Source of the DNA: Winkia neuii
GTDB lineage: Bacteria > Actinomycetota > Actinomycetes > Actinomycetales > Actinomycetaceae
Length of the DNA stretch: 64,000 bases
Assembly: GCF_029011175.1 (NCBI RefSeq)
Contig: NZ_CP118946.1
Location: 868,001-932,000 of the forward strand
Direction of reading: 5' to 3'
Shown here: piece after piece, positions 18,541 through 26,483 of the stretch
Layout: every line of letters starts with the position of its first letter
How positions within the stretch are numbered: position 1 is the stretch's first letter
The notes under the pieces: model-generated
Told to the model about the DNA's origin: nothing
Database searches by the model: none
What the model saw: the letters and a program-made list of their open reading frames with translations, nothing else
Made by a program: the position numbers and the translations under genes

Positions 18541-20049
18541 CTATTCAGCCGGTGCTAGTTTCTGTCCGGCGTGGATGTGCCTTGAGATCCATGGGGACAA
18601 GGCTGCAAGAACCACGGCAAGAACGACTGCGATGCCGCCGACAACCAGGAACATCTGGTGTGCCGGCAACTCGCCGGTAGCCTTGAGCACCTGGGCACCA
18701 ATTGACTGTCCGGCTGCGGAAGCTAAGAACCAGAGCGATAGTGCCTGCGACCGGAATGCCTTGGGAGCCAACAGGGTGGTTGCTGCCAGTCCGACGGGGG
18801 AGAGGCATAGCTCGCCAATAGTCTGGATGATGTAGCAGATGGTGATTACCCACCAAGGAGCCTTCATATTCAGGTAGTGGAAGGCAAATGCGCCCAGCCA
18901 GATGAAAGACAGGCCAGCCAGCGCGAGGCCGACGGTGAACTTGACTGCGGTTGAAATGTTGCGGCCTCGTGTTTCCCAGAAGCGTGCAAAGAAGGGGGTA
19001 AGTAGCACGATAAAGATCGGGTTTACAGCTGCAAAGAGCTCCGGCGACATGTTGAAGAGGCCGGTATTCAGGTCGGTGTTGTTCTTCTGGAACGAAGCCA
19101 TGGAAGAGGAGGCCTGCTCAAAGATCATGAAGAACATCATTGCGGCAATGAATAGCGGAATGAAGGCGCGGAGACGAGACCGTTCATCTGCCGTTACCTG
19201 CTTGGAACGGAACATGACAATGAAGTACACGATCGGTGCAACCAACGAAATTATGGTCAGCGTATCGATCACGTTTACTAGGAACGAGTTTCCAGTGACC
19301 ATGTGAACGATAAGGAACAGAACAACAACGGCGACCAGTCCGGCCGCGCAGATCATGGTGATGCGGCTCTTTTCTTCGTCGCGAACTGGAGTAGGCACGG
19401 TGTCGGCTTCAGCTGGCAGATACCTGCGCCCAACTACGAAGCAAACTAGTGCCAGCACCATGCCGATTGCAGCAAGCGAGAATCCGGCGTGGTAGCCACC
19501 AAAAGAACGCACTGCGGAAACCGCGAAGGGCGCAACGAAAGATCCGATGTTGACGGACATGTAGAACAGTGAATAGCCTGCGTCGCGCTTGGGGTCGGTC
19601 TCGTCGTAGAGTTGGCCGACCATGGTCGCGGTGTTCGGCTTTAGAACGCCGGAGCCGATAGCTACAAGAATGATGCCAACGTATGCAGAGGTCTGCATGG
19701 GAAGAGAAAGACACGCGTGGCCCAGCGCGATGATGATGGCGCCGTAGAGTGTAGACCGCCGCGGGCCCCAGAGGCGGTCGGACACCCAGCCGCCCAGAAC
19801 AGCGATCAAGAAGATCGATGCTGAGTAAACCTGAACTAGTGATTCGCCAAGGGACTGCTCAAGCCCCAAACCATTGTTAGCAACGGTGTCGACCAAGAAG
19901 TAAAGCAGGATCGCACGCATTGAATAGTAGCTGAAGCGTTCCCACATCTCGGTAAAGAAGATTGTTGTAAGCCCAAACGGGTGCCCAAAAAATGTTTTTA
20001 CCTTGTTGGGGTGTTCGGACCGGCTGACGGGCGACGATTGCTCGCTCAT
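18541..20049 (-). CDS. POT/PTR-family proton-dependent oligopeptide transporter
   Basis: This is a polytopic membrane protein of about 502 residues. The PTR signature FFTEMWERFSYYSMRAIL lies just after the N-terminal tail, and GGWVSDRLWGPRRS follows the second helix region. These are hallmarks of di/tripeptide:H+ symporters of the DtpT type. The start at 20049 is preferred because GGAAGGAAAG lies just upstream on the minus strand; the frame continues to 20112 without a ribosome binding site. It converges on leuA. Confidence 0.92.
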   Translation of the reverse strand: MSEQSSPVSRSEHPNKVKTFFGHPFGLTTIFFTEMWERFSYYSMRAILLYFLVDTVANNGLGLEQSLGESLVQVYSASIFLIAVLGGWVSDRLWGPRRSTLYGAIIIALGHACLSLPMQTSAYVGIILVAIGSGVLKPNTATMVGQLYDETDPKRDAGYSLFYMSVNIGSFVAPFAVSAVRSFGGYHAGFSLAAIGMVLALVCFVVGRRYLPAEADTVPTPVRDEEKSRITMICAAGLVAVVVLFLIVHMVTGNSFLVNVIDTLTIISLVAPIVYFIVMFRSKQVTADERSRLRAFIPLFIAAMMFFMIFEQASSSMASFQKNNTDLNTGLFNMSPELFAAVNPIFIVLLTPFFARFWETRGRNISTAVKFTVGLALAGLSFIWLGAFAFHYLNMKAPWWVITICYIIQTIGELCLSPVGLAATTLLAPKAFRSQALSLWFLASAAGQSIGAQVLKATGELPAHQMFLVVGGIAVVLAVVLAALSPWISRHIHAGQKLAPAE

Positions 20050-20076
20050 GCGGTCTTTCCTTCCAGGAATAGGTGG

Positions 20077-20099
20077 GTCGCGTCGCCAGTTGACGCGAC
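20077..20099 (-). repeat. Inverted repeat in the 5' leader of the peptide transporter
   Basis: GTCGCGTC (20077-20084) and GACGCGAC (20092-20099) form an 8-bp perfect dyad with a 7-nt spacer, 28 nt upstream of the transporter start. It could be an RNA hairpin in the leader or a protein-binding site. Confidence 0.5.
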
Positions 20100-20153
20100 G
20101 TGTCTTTATCATGGCTATGACACAGATAGCATTGTTCGCCTAATACGCTCTTT

Positions 20154-20200
20154 TATGCAAACTGAGACGCAAATTTTGCATATAGGGTGATCTTAATCAC
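20154..20200. promoter_or_regulatory. Two dyads in the transporter/recO divergent region
   Basis: Dyad 1 is TATGCAAA (20154-20161) and TTTGCATA (20175-20182), perfect arms whose starts are 21 bp apart, two helical turns. Dyad 2 is GTGAT-CTTA-ATCAC (20187-20200), whose layout resembles CRP/FNR-family sites, directly before the recO ribosome binding site. Either could be an operator for the divergent genes. Confidence 0.4.
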
Positions 20201-20210
20201 GGAGGGGTAA

Positions 20211-20945
20211 TTGGTTAGGACTTACCGAGATTATGCCATTGTCCTGCGCACACATAAGTTGGGCGAGGCTGATCGCATTATCACGGTGCTTAGCCGTAAC
20301 TACGGGCAAATACGCGCGGTAGGCAAAGGCGTTAGAAGAACCAAATCTAAACTTGGGGCGCGCTTAGAACCTTTCTCGGTGATTGACTTTCAGGCATACC
20401 GAGGGCGGAACCTAGATACCTTCACGCAAGTAGAGCCAATTGCCGAATACGGTCGGCAGATTGCTGCCGACTACGAGCTGTATACAGCTGCCACTGTCAT
20501 GGTTGAGGCGGCGGAAAAATTAACTGTGGAAGGGGCTTCTTCACCAGCCCATTTCAACCTGTTGCGTGGTGCGCTTCACGCTCTTGCGCATCGGCGGTTG
20601 CCACGAGAGCTGGTCATGAATTCTTATCTTCTTCGCGGTCTTGCCCTATCTGGGTGGGCACCTTCGTGCTGGGATTGCGCTATCTGCGGGGCACCCGGCC
20701 CTGGCGAGGCATTCTCTACTACCGCAGGGGGAGTGGTTTGCGGGAATTGTCGTCCTCCTGCTTCTGTGAGCCTGGAGCCGGAAGAAGTTGCGTTAGCCGC
20801 TGCTTTGCTAACGGGGAACTGGCAGGAAGCACTGAAGTCTCAGTCGCCTGCTCGGTCTAAGATTGGGGGGCTGGTGGCAGCGTACGCCCAGTGGCACCTG
20901 GAACGGCGTCTGAAATCTCTAGCAGTATTGGAGCGAGGAATATGA
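20211..20945 (+). CDS. recO: DNA repair protein RecO
   Basis: RecO loads RecA onto SSB-coated single-stranded DNA in the RecFOR pathway. The 244 residues start with the OB-fold segment RDYAIVLRTHKLGEADRI. They contain a zinc finger from CWDCAICG and VCGNC (about residues 153-180). The TTG start follows GGAGGGG (20201-20207). The stop overlaps uppS by 4 nt. Confidence 0.95.
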   Translation: MVRTYRDYAIVLRTHKLGEADRIITVLSRNYGQIRAVGKGVRRTKSKLGARLEPFSVIDFQAYRGRNLDTFTQVEPIAEYGRQIAADYELYTAATVMVEAAEKLTVEGASSPAHFNLLRGALHALAHRRLPRELVMNSYLLRGLALSGWAPSCWDCAICGAPGPGEAFSTTAGGVVCGNCRPPASVSLEPEEVALAAALLTGNWQEALKSQSPARSKIGGLVAAYAQWHLERRLKSLAVLERGI

Positions 20946-21703
20946 ATGAAGTAGCAGGTCCTGCCGAGGGCGAGAGGCGGGTTCCGTCCTCGTTGGTCGC
21001 CCCAACGCACGTGGGAATCATTATGGATGGGAACGGCAGGTGGGCTAATGCTCGCAAGCTGCCACGCACAGAAGGCCATAAGCGAGGCGAAGTGGCTCTT
21101 ATGGACACGATTGCCGGGGCTCTAGAAGCGGGAGTGCGGTACCTGTCTGTGTATGCCTTCTCTACAGAGAACTGGAAACGGTCGCCGGCAGAGGTGCGCT
21201 TCCTTATGGGATACTCCCGCGACATTTTACGGAAAAGGCGCGATAGGCTGCACGAATGGGGCGTGCGGGTGCGGTGGGCAGGGCGCAAGCCAAAGCTGTG
21301 GAAGTCAGTGATAACTGAGCTGCAGGCGGCCGAGGAGCTCACCAAGAATAACACCAAGATGGACTTGGTGATGTGCCTCAATTATGGAGGCCGCGCTGAG
21401 TTGGCCGATGCGATGAATAAGATTGCCTCCCGCGTTGCACAGGGCAAGTTGAAGCCAGGCTCGATAAGCGAGGCAACCGTGGGAAAGAATCTCTATTTGC
21501 CGGATGTTCCCGATGTAGACTTGTTGATTCGCTCCGGCGGCGAGCGTCGACTCTCGAACTTTCTGCTGTGGCAATGCGCCTATGCTGAGCTGGCATTCTC
21601 TCCAAAGCCCTGGCCCGAATTCCGCCGCGAGGATCTGTGGGATGAATGCCTGGCCTTTGCCGGTCGGGAGCGCCGTTTTGGGGGAGCCGTAGACCGAGTT
21701 TAG
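20942..21703 (+). CDS. uppS: Isoprenyl transferase (cis-prenyl diphosphate synthase)
   Basis: This enzyme extends isoprenyl diphosphate in Z configuration to make the lipid carrier for cell-wall glycans. Motifs are MDGNGRWANARKLPRTEGHKRG (from residue 28), VYAFSTENWKR, and RSGGERRLSNFLLWQ near the C-terminus. The 253-residue length and recO linkage match the actinobacterial decaprenyl-type enzyme. The ATG 20942 overlaps the recO stop; a longer frame back to 20891 lies inside recO without support. Its substrate comes from the MEP pathway, of which dxr and ispG are in this window. Confidence 0.95.
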   Translation: MNEVAGPAEGERRVPSSLVAPTHVGIIMDGNGRWANARKLPRTEGHKRGEVALMDTIAGALEAGVRYLSVYAFSTENWKRSPAEVRFLMGYSRDILRKRRDRLHEWGVRVRWAGRKPKLWKSVITELQAAEELTKNNTKMDLVMCLNYGGRAELADAMNKIASRVAQGKLKPGSISEATVGKNLYLPDVPDVDLLIRSGGERRLSNFLLWQCAYAELAFSPKPWPEFRREDLWDECLAFAGRERRFGGAVDRV

Positions 21704-22203
21704 GCGGTGCGCTTTTTGCGCATGTATACAACGAGGGCGATAACTGCAGCTACGGCGAGCACAGCCACGATCGCGTAGGGACTGCCTGCTAGCGCAGAGA
21801 AGGCAGCGTAAAAGGCGGCCATCCCAACGGTCGAATAGATACCCGCCCAAGCAAGGTAGCCGGGAATTGCTGCCAGGGTGTAGTGGGTCCAATTCATTGC
21901 CAGGGAGCCAGCGGCCAGGTGGATCATGGTTTGGAAGCCGATGGTCAAAAACGACAGGGGGATAGCTAGTAGACCCCATTTATTGATGAAGCGTACTGCC
22001 TTGTCGAAACCATCTGAGTCCATCTTCGCGGTGATGGTTTGAGCGAGGTGGCTGTGTGATTTGGAAGCGCCCTTGCGAATGGCTCCCACTGATCCGCGCG
22101 CTAGCCAATAGGTAGCCTGCGAGCGCCCGGCCACAACCACTACTAGGAAAGCGAAGAAGAAAACCCAGGGAAAACCCTCTAGAAAGCCAGGAACACCACT
22201 CAT
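21700..22203 (-). CDS. Small VTT/DedA-like membrane protein
   Basis: This 167-residue protein has about four hydrophobic segments. The central part, RFINKWGLLAIPLSFLTIGFQTMIHLAAGSLAMNWTHY, followed by AIPGYLAWAGIYS, resembles the core of the SNARE-associated/VTT (DedA) family of lipid or small-solute membrane proteins. The C-terminus ends in a basic MRKKRTA tail. The exact function is unknown. It converges with uppS, overlapping by 4 nt. Confidence 0.75.
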   Translation of the reverse strand: MSGVPGFLEGFPWVFFFAFLVVVVAGRSQATYWLARGSVGAIRKGASKSHSHLAQTITAKMDSDGFDKAVRFINKWGLLAIPLSFLTIGFQTMIHLAAGSLAMNWTHYTLAAIPGYLAWAGIYSTVGMAAFYAAFSALAGSPYAIVAVLAVAAVIALVVYMRKKRTA

Positions 22204-22220
22204 AGGCTCAGGTTAGCTGT

Positions 22221-22616
22221 TTAGTGACGTTTAGAGCAATCCTGACATATTCCCAGTAGGTCGACAGAATGATTGACCTCGCTAAACCCTGTTTGAGCTG
22301 CTATTTTAGCTACCCATTCTTCGAACTCAGGGCCGGAAACATCTATGGTTTTGCCGCAGTTTCGGCACACGATGTGATGATGATGACTTTCAGTATCGCA
22401 AATGCGGTAAAGAGCTTCGCCCTCGTCATTCTTCATAACGTCTACCTCGCCAGCTTCAGCAAGTCGCTGCAAGTTGCGATAGACGGTAGTGAGTCCCACA
22501 TTCGAGCCCGAAAGCGTTAGGTCGGTAAAAATCTGTTGTGCAGAACGGAAACTGTCAGAGGTGCGCAGATTCTGCAGTACTGCTTCCTTCTGTCTGGTGT
22601 TCCTTTGTTCCGCCAT
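22221..22616 (-). CDS. zur: Fur-family zinc uptake regulator (Zur)
   Basis: The 131 residues have an N-terminal winged helix with recognition segment GLTTVYRNLQRL (41-52) and a dimerization domain with HHHH (78-81). Two Cys pairs, C84/C87 and C124/C127, form the structural zinc site. Linkage to znuACB identifies it as Zur rather than an iron Fur. The start has GGAGGAAG upstream. The gene begins 62 nt inside the znuB frame and is the last gene of the operon. Confidence 0.9.
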   Translation of the reverse strand: MAEQRNTRQKEAVLQNLRTSDSFRSAQQIFTDLTLSGSNVGLTTVYRNLQRLAEAGEVDVMKNDEGEALYRICDTESHHHHIVCRNCGKTIDVSGPEFEEWVAKIAAQTGFSEVNHSVDLLGICQDCSKRH

Positions 22617-23484
22617 TCTTCCTCCTGCAACGATCCTTCAGAGTTAGGATACACGGACGCGCAAACGCAACGATAGCGTAAAGCAATATAGCCAGAACTA
22701 CAATTGTGGCTCCGGAAGAGACCGGATAGAAATACGAAACCACGAGTCCGGCAAGGCACAGCAATGTTCCCATTGCTGCGGCAAGCGCCATCGTGGAACG
22801 GAATGAAGCCGTCACCAGCTGAGCGATTGCCACCGGAACAATCATGATTGCCGAGACCAAGAGGACGCCGACGACTCGCATTGCCGTCGAAACAGTCAAG
22901 GCAGAAACTATCGCTATCAGGGTGGTCAGCATGCGCACAGGCAATCCGCTAGCGCGCGCAAACTCAATGTCGTGGCATAGCGAGAATAGGGCTGGGCGAA
23001 GCCCGAGGCCAACGCCCAGAATCAGCGCAGCAAGGAGGGCGGTAAGCAGCACGTCTGCCCATGACACCGACGCGATAGAGCCGAACAGGTACCCGTTTAG
23101 GTTTGCGGTGGTGCCGCCGGCAATCCCGATTAGGAGCACGCCGCCGGCAATGCCGCCGTAGAACAACAGTGACAGGGCCACGTCGCCGGAGGTGCGCCCT
23201 CGTTCGCGAACGATCTCGATCAAGACGGCTCCCACAACCGAAGCAACTACCGCACCGGGCACTGCGAGCGCATCCGAGGAAGTCAGGTTCATGGCGTTCC
23301 CGACCAGCCATCCGAGGGCGACGCCGGTAAGTGCCACGTGGCCAATCCCGTCACCGAGAAGAGCGAGGCGCCGCTGGACCAGGTAGGTGCCCATGATGGG
23401 AGCAGAAACGCCTACCAGCACAGCGACAATGAGGCTGCGTTGCATGAAAGGCGTGGAAAACAAGGTAAGTAGAGTGTCAAGCAT
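22555..23484 (-). CDS. znuB: Zinc ABC transporter permease ZnuB-like
   Basis: This 309-residue ABC-3 family permease has about eight hydrophobic helices. It carries the conserved start LVQRRLALLGDGIGHVALTGVALG and the motif HDIEFARASGLPV before the last helices. It moves zinc (possibly manganese) across the membrane with the adjacent ATPase and binding protein. The C-terminal tail of about 20 residues is encoded by DNA that also encodes the start of Zur. The start overlaps znuC by 8 nt. Confidence 0.92.
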   Translation of the reverse strand: MLDTLLTLFSTPFMQRSLIVAVLVGVSAPIMGTYLVQRRLALLGDGIGHVALTGVALGWLVGNAMNLTSSDALAVPGAVVASVVGAVLIEIVRERGRTSGDVALSLLFYGGIAGGVLLIGIAGGTTANLNGYLFGSIASVSWADVLLTALLAALILGVGLGLRPALFSLCHDIEFARASGLPVRMLTTLIAIVSALTVSTAMRVVGVLLVSAIMIVPVAIAQLVTASFRSTMALAAAMGTLLCLAGLVVSYFYPVSSGATIVVLAILLYAIVAFARPCILTLKDRCRRKNGGTKEHQTEGSSTAESAHL

Positions 23485-24265
23485 TCGGGGTTCCCGTATC
23501 GATCGGTCCTGCGGCTACCTCTGGCGAGAAGTCGCCTCCTGAAGGGCCCATATGGGCATGGCTGTCGCCGTGGGAATGAGTTTGGTCAAAGTTGCCAGAG
23601 TGGGCGAGGTGGCCTCCAGATAAGACGATGGCGCGATTGAAGAAGGTGGCAAGCGGTCCCATCTCGTGCATCACTATCAGGAAGGATCTCGCTGGGCTGC
23701 GCAGATTGTTCAGCGTCTTGGCAAGGGTGTCCAGGGAGTGGAGGTCGATGCCTGCTGCGGGTTCGTCCATGATGATGAAATCGGCCTCGCGGACAAGCGC
23801 GCGGGCAATGAGGACTCGCTGTTGCTGACCACCCGAGAAGGTCTGTACTGATTCGTCTGCCCGGTAAGCCAGCCCTACCCGCTCGAGGGCAGTAAGGGCT
23901 CGTTCCTTATCTCCCTTTCTATACCGGAGCCGCCCTCGTCCTAGGGTGCCTGAAAGCACTACTTCCAGCGCGGTAGCCGGAACGCCGGAGGCGGCACTGA
24001 CTCGTTGAGGAACATAGGAGATTCGGGCCCAGTCGGAGGACTGGTGAATGCGCGCCAGTTTTTGTCCGTAGAAGCTGATGCTCCCGCTCTGGTGAGGGTT
24101 GATTCCTACCAGCGTTTTTACCAGGGTAGATTTGCCTGAGCCATTTCCCCCGAGCAGCGCTACGGCTTCGCCCTTTCGAATTTGAAAGGAGAGGTCATGC
24201 AATATCGTTCTGCCGGATAGGGCGACTTGAAGATTTCTTACGTCTAAAGCTACTTCGTCTTGCAC
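23477..24265 (-). CDS. znuC: Zinc ABC transporter ATPase ZnuC-like, with His-rich tail
   Basis: This 262-residue ATPase has Walker A GGNGSGKST (39-47), the signature FSGGQQQR and Walker B IIMDEPAAGID. After the usual end near HLAHSGNF, the protein carries a tail with H230, H232, H236 and H238 in an HSHGDSHAH pattern, a likely cytoplasmic metal-binding segment. It overlaps znuA by 16 nt, so the operon is tightly coupled. Confidence 0.93.
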   Translation of the reverse strand: MQDEVALDVRNLQVALSGRTILHDLSFQIRKGEAVALLGGNGSGKSTLVKTLVGINPHQSGSISFYGQKLARIHQSSDWARISYVPQRVSAASGVPATALEVVLSGTLGRGRLRYRKGDKERALTALERVGLAYRADESVQTFSGGQQQRVLIARALVREADFIIMDEPAAGIDLHSLDTLAKTLNNLRSPARSFLIVMHEMGPLATFFNRAIVLSGGHLAHSGNFDQTHSHGDSHAHMGPSGGDFSPEVAAGPIDTGTPNA

Positions 24266-25167
24266 TGGAGGGCGTTCGCAATCTTGTCTAGGTTTAATTT
24301 CATTGTGTCAAGATAGTCGGCTTTGCCGACTTTAGTTTCGATGGGGTCCAATACCTCAGATTTTATGCCAAGATCAGCTGCCAGCGTCTTAGCGCTTTTC
24401 TGGTTGAGTAGGTTCTCTGAAAAGATGACTTCCACGCCCGCGTCGGCGGCGATTTTTCCAATCTTTGCAAGCTGGGTGGGGGAGGCTTCTTGCTCCGGGT
24501 CGAATCCTGAAAGGCCGACCTGTAAGAAACCGTACCTGTCAGCTAGATAGCCGTAGGCTTCGTGGGAGACGATAATCTGGGAAAGCCCGCAATTGCGCAG
24601 CCGCTGCCGGTACGAGGAGTCCAAGTCGTCCAGCCGCTTTTTCAGTGCTGCTGCGTTGGCTGCGAATTGTTCCTTATGCTCTGGGTCTGCCTGCGTAAGT
24701 GCCCGGTTGATGGGGGCAATCGCGGCTTCCATTCTTAGCGGATCTAACCAAAAGTGGGGGTCCAGCTCAGCGTGCTCGTGGGCTTTAGAGATCCCGACTA
24801 GAGCGTGTTCGCCCTCGTGTGCGGTGGTGGGGACCAGGGCAACGGCTGTGGAGATGTCTAATGCGGTTTTTGGTTCCGCCTGCCTTATGGCTTCGTCCAC
24901 AGCTGGCTGGAATCCCTTCTGATATAGCACCAGGTCAGCTTTGTGTAGTTGCACCAAATCTTTGGTAGCCAGTTCGAGGTCGTGAGGTTCCGTTCCAGCG
25001 GGAGTTAAAGAGGTGATATGGGCTTCCTTCCCTGCTATCTCCTCTACTAAGTACTGCAGTGGGTAGAACGCGGTCGATACCTCCAATCCTTGCTGCGGCT
25101 GGGCTGTTGTGCCCTGACAGCTGCAGAGGGCTAGGCAGGCTGCGGCAAGGAAGGCGAATCTCTTCAT
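24250..25167 (-). CDS. znuA: Zinc-binding lipoprotein ZnuA-like
   Basis: This cluster A-1 metal-binding protein has 305 residues. The signal peptide ends at a lipobox with C17, so it is membrane-anchored. Candidate ligands are H62 (TEPHDLEL) and the His-rich loop with H121, H130, H132 and H138 (AHEHAELDPHFWLDP), followed by IVSHEAYGYLADRYG. The His-rich loop favours zinc over manganese. It is the first gene of znuA-znuC-znuB-zur and probably leaderless, since the -10 lies 6 nt before the ATG. Confidence 0.92.
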   Translation of the reverse strand: MKRFAFLAAACLALCSCQGTTAQPQQGLEVSTAFYPLQYLVEEIAGKEAHITSLTPAGTEPHDLELATKDLVQLHKADLVLYQKGFQPAVDEAIRQAEPKTALDISTAVALVPTTAHEGEHALVGISKAHEHAELDPHFWLDPLRMEAAIAPINRALTQADPEHKEQFAANAAALKKRLDDLDSSYRQRLRNCGLSQIIVSHEAYGYLADRYGFLQVGLSGFDPEQEASPTQLAKIGKIAADAGVEVIFSENLLNQKSAKTLAADLGIKSEVLDPIETKVGKADYLDTMKLNLDKIANALQCKTK

Positions 25168-25173
25168 AGTGGC

Positions 25174-25202
25174 AGAGTAAGGGTAATGAAAACGGTTGTC
25201 AA
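25174..25202 (-). promoter_or_regulatory. znuA promoter with overlapping Zur-type box
   Basis: On the minus strand the -35 is TTGACA (25197-25202), the spacer is 17 bp and the -10 is TACTCT (25174-25179), 6 nt from the ATG. The segment 25187-25201 reads TGACAACCGTTTTCA, a 7-1-7 dyad with six of seven pairs matched, the layout of Zur boxes. It covers the -35 element, which fits zinc-dependent repression. Its core also fits the loose LacI-family pattern AANCGNTT, so a sugar regulator acting on divergent malE is an alternative. Confidence 0.7.
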
Positions 25203-25289
25203 AAAGAGGTTTCTTCTAGTGATCAAAAATTGTCCAGAGCGGCGGTAAGGTTTCTATGTAACATTTCTTTTCACCGATGAAGGAACCCC

Positions 25290-26483
25290 ATGCGCGCACG
25301 TGTACTGCTTGCTGCCGCCTGCGCCACATTGTTGGCTTTGACAGGCTGTTCGGCGGCTACTCACTCCGATAACGCATACGGTCCGCTGACTCTTTGGACC
25401 GATAGTATTCGCCTTGATGCGATGAAGCAGCTGGCTGCGGATTTTGAGAAACAAGACCATATCAAGATCAATGTTGTGGTGCGCAAGGGTGATGCTGTTA
25501 CCGATGATTTCGTCCAACAAGTTCCCTCGGGCAAGGGGCCTGACTTGATTGTTACCGCCCACGACGGACTCGGCAAACTAGTTCAAAACGGTGTGGTAAA
25601 TCCGGTAGACATTCCCACCGAAAGATTCCGTAAAGAGGCCATTAAGGCGGTTACCTACGACGGGAAAATCTACGGAGTTCCCTATGCAACAGAGAACCTG
25701 GGCCTGGTTCGCAACGATGATCTAACTAAGGCGGAGCCGAAGACCTTTACCGAGATGATCGACGCGGGTCGGCAAAGTGGGGCGGAGTACCCGTTCGTCA
25801 TCGATCAGGATCCTGAGCTGGGCGACCCCTATCACATGTATCCCTTCCAGACTTCTTTCGGTGCGCCGGTATTCAAATCGGACAAGTTCGGCTACACCAC
25901 AGATCTGGGGATGGCGGGCAAAGAGGGAAAGAACTTTGCCAATTGGCTTGCCCAGCAGGGAAAGAATGGTTCCATTGATGCGCACATTACTGGCGACAAA
26001 TCAAAGCAGCTTTTCATGGATGGCAAAGTCGCTTTCCAAATCACTGGACCTTGGAATACCAGTGCCTACGAAGAAGCCGGCAGACACATCAGCGTCCTGC
26101 CCATCCCGTCGGCAGGAGGCAAGAAAGCTTCTCCGTTCTTGGGCGTGCAGGTATTCTTCGCCTCTAACAAGACTTCTAATCCGGTACTGGTGCGGAAATT
26201 TTTCGACTATGTAGCCTCCGAGAGGGGCCAGAAGCTGCTATTCAAACTTGATCCTCGCGTGCCGGCACAAACCAAGATCGCTGCCAGCATGAAAGATCCG
26301 GTCCTTAGAGGTTTCCTCACAGCCGGAGAAGGCGCGTCGCCGATGCCGGCGCTGCCCCAGATGGGCTCCGTCTGGAAGTTCTGGGGTGGAACGGAACTAA
26401 ACATTCTCACTGGAAAACAGGATCCTACCAAGGGGTGGGATCGCATGAACGCCAACATTGTAAACGAGATCGGAGCTAAATGA
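25290..26483 (+). CDS. malE: Maltose/maltodextrin-type ABC transporter substrate-binding lipoprotein
   Basis: The 397-residue protein has a signal peptide ending in LTGC20, so it is a lipoprotein. The mature part shows the family-1 solute-binding segments LTLWTDS, GKGPDLIVTAHDGLGKLVQNG, VPYATENLGLV and FMDGKVAFQITGPWN, close to MalE. GAAGGA lies just before the ATG. It is followed directly by malF and malG. A promoter with TTGTCC (25230-25235) is possible, but the -10 is not clear. Confidence 0.9.
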   Translation: MRARVLLAAACATLLALTGCSAATHSDNAYGPLTLWTDSIRLDAMKQLAADFEKQDHIKINVVVRKGDAVTDDFVQQVPSGKGPDLIVTAHDGLGKLVQNGVVNPVDIPTERFRKEAIKAVTYDGKIYGVPYATENLGLVRNDDLTKAEPKTFTEMIDAGRQSGAEYPFVIDQDPELGDPYHMYPFQTSFGAPVFKSDKFGYTTDLGMAGKEGKNFANWLAQQGKNGSIDAHITGDKSKQLFMDGKVAFQITGPWNTSAYEEAGRHISVLPIPSAGGKKASPFLGVQVFFASNKTSNPVLVRKFFDYVASERGQKLLFKLDPRVPAQTKIAASMKDPVLRGFLTAGEGASPMPALPQMGSVWKFWGGTELNILTGKQDPTKGWDRMNANIVNEIGAK

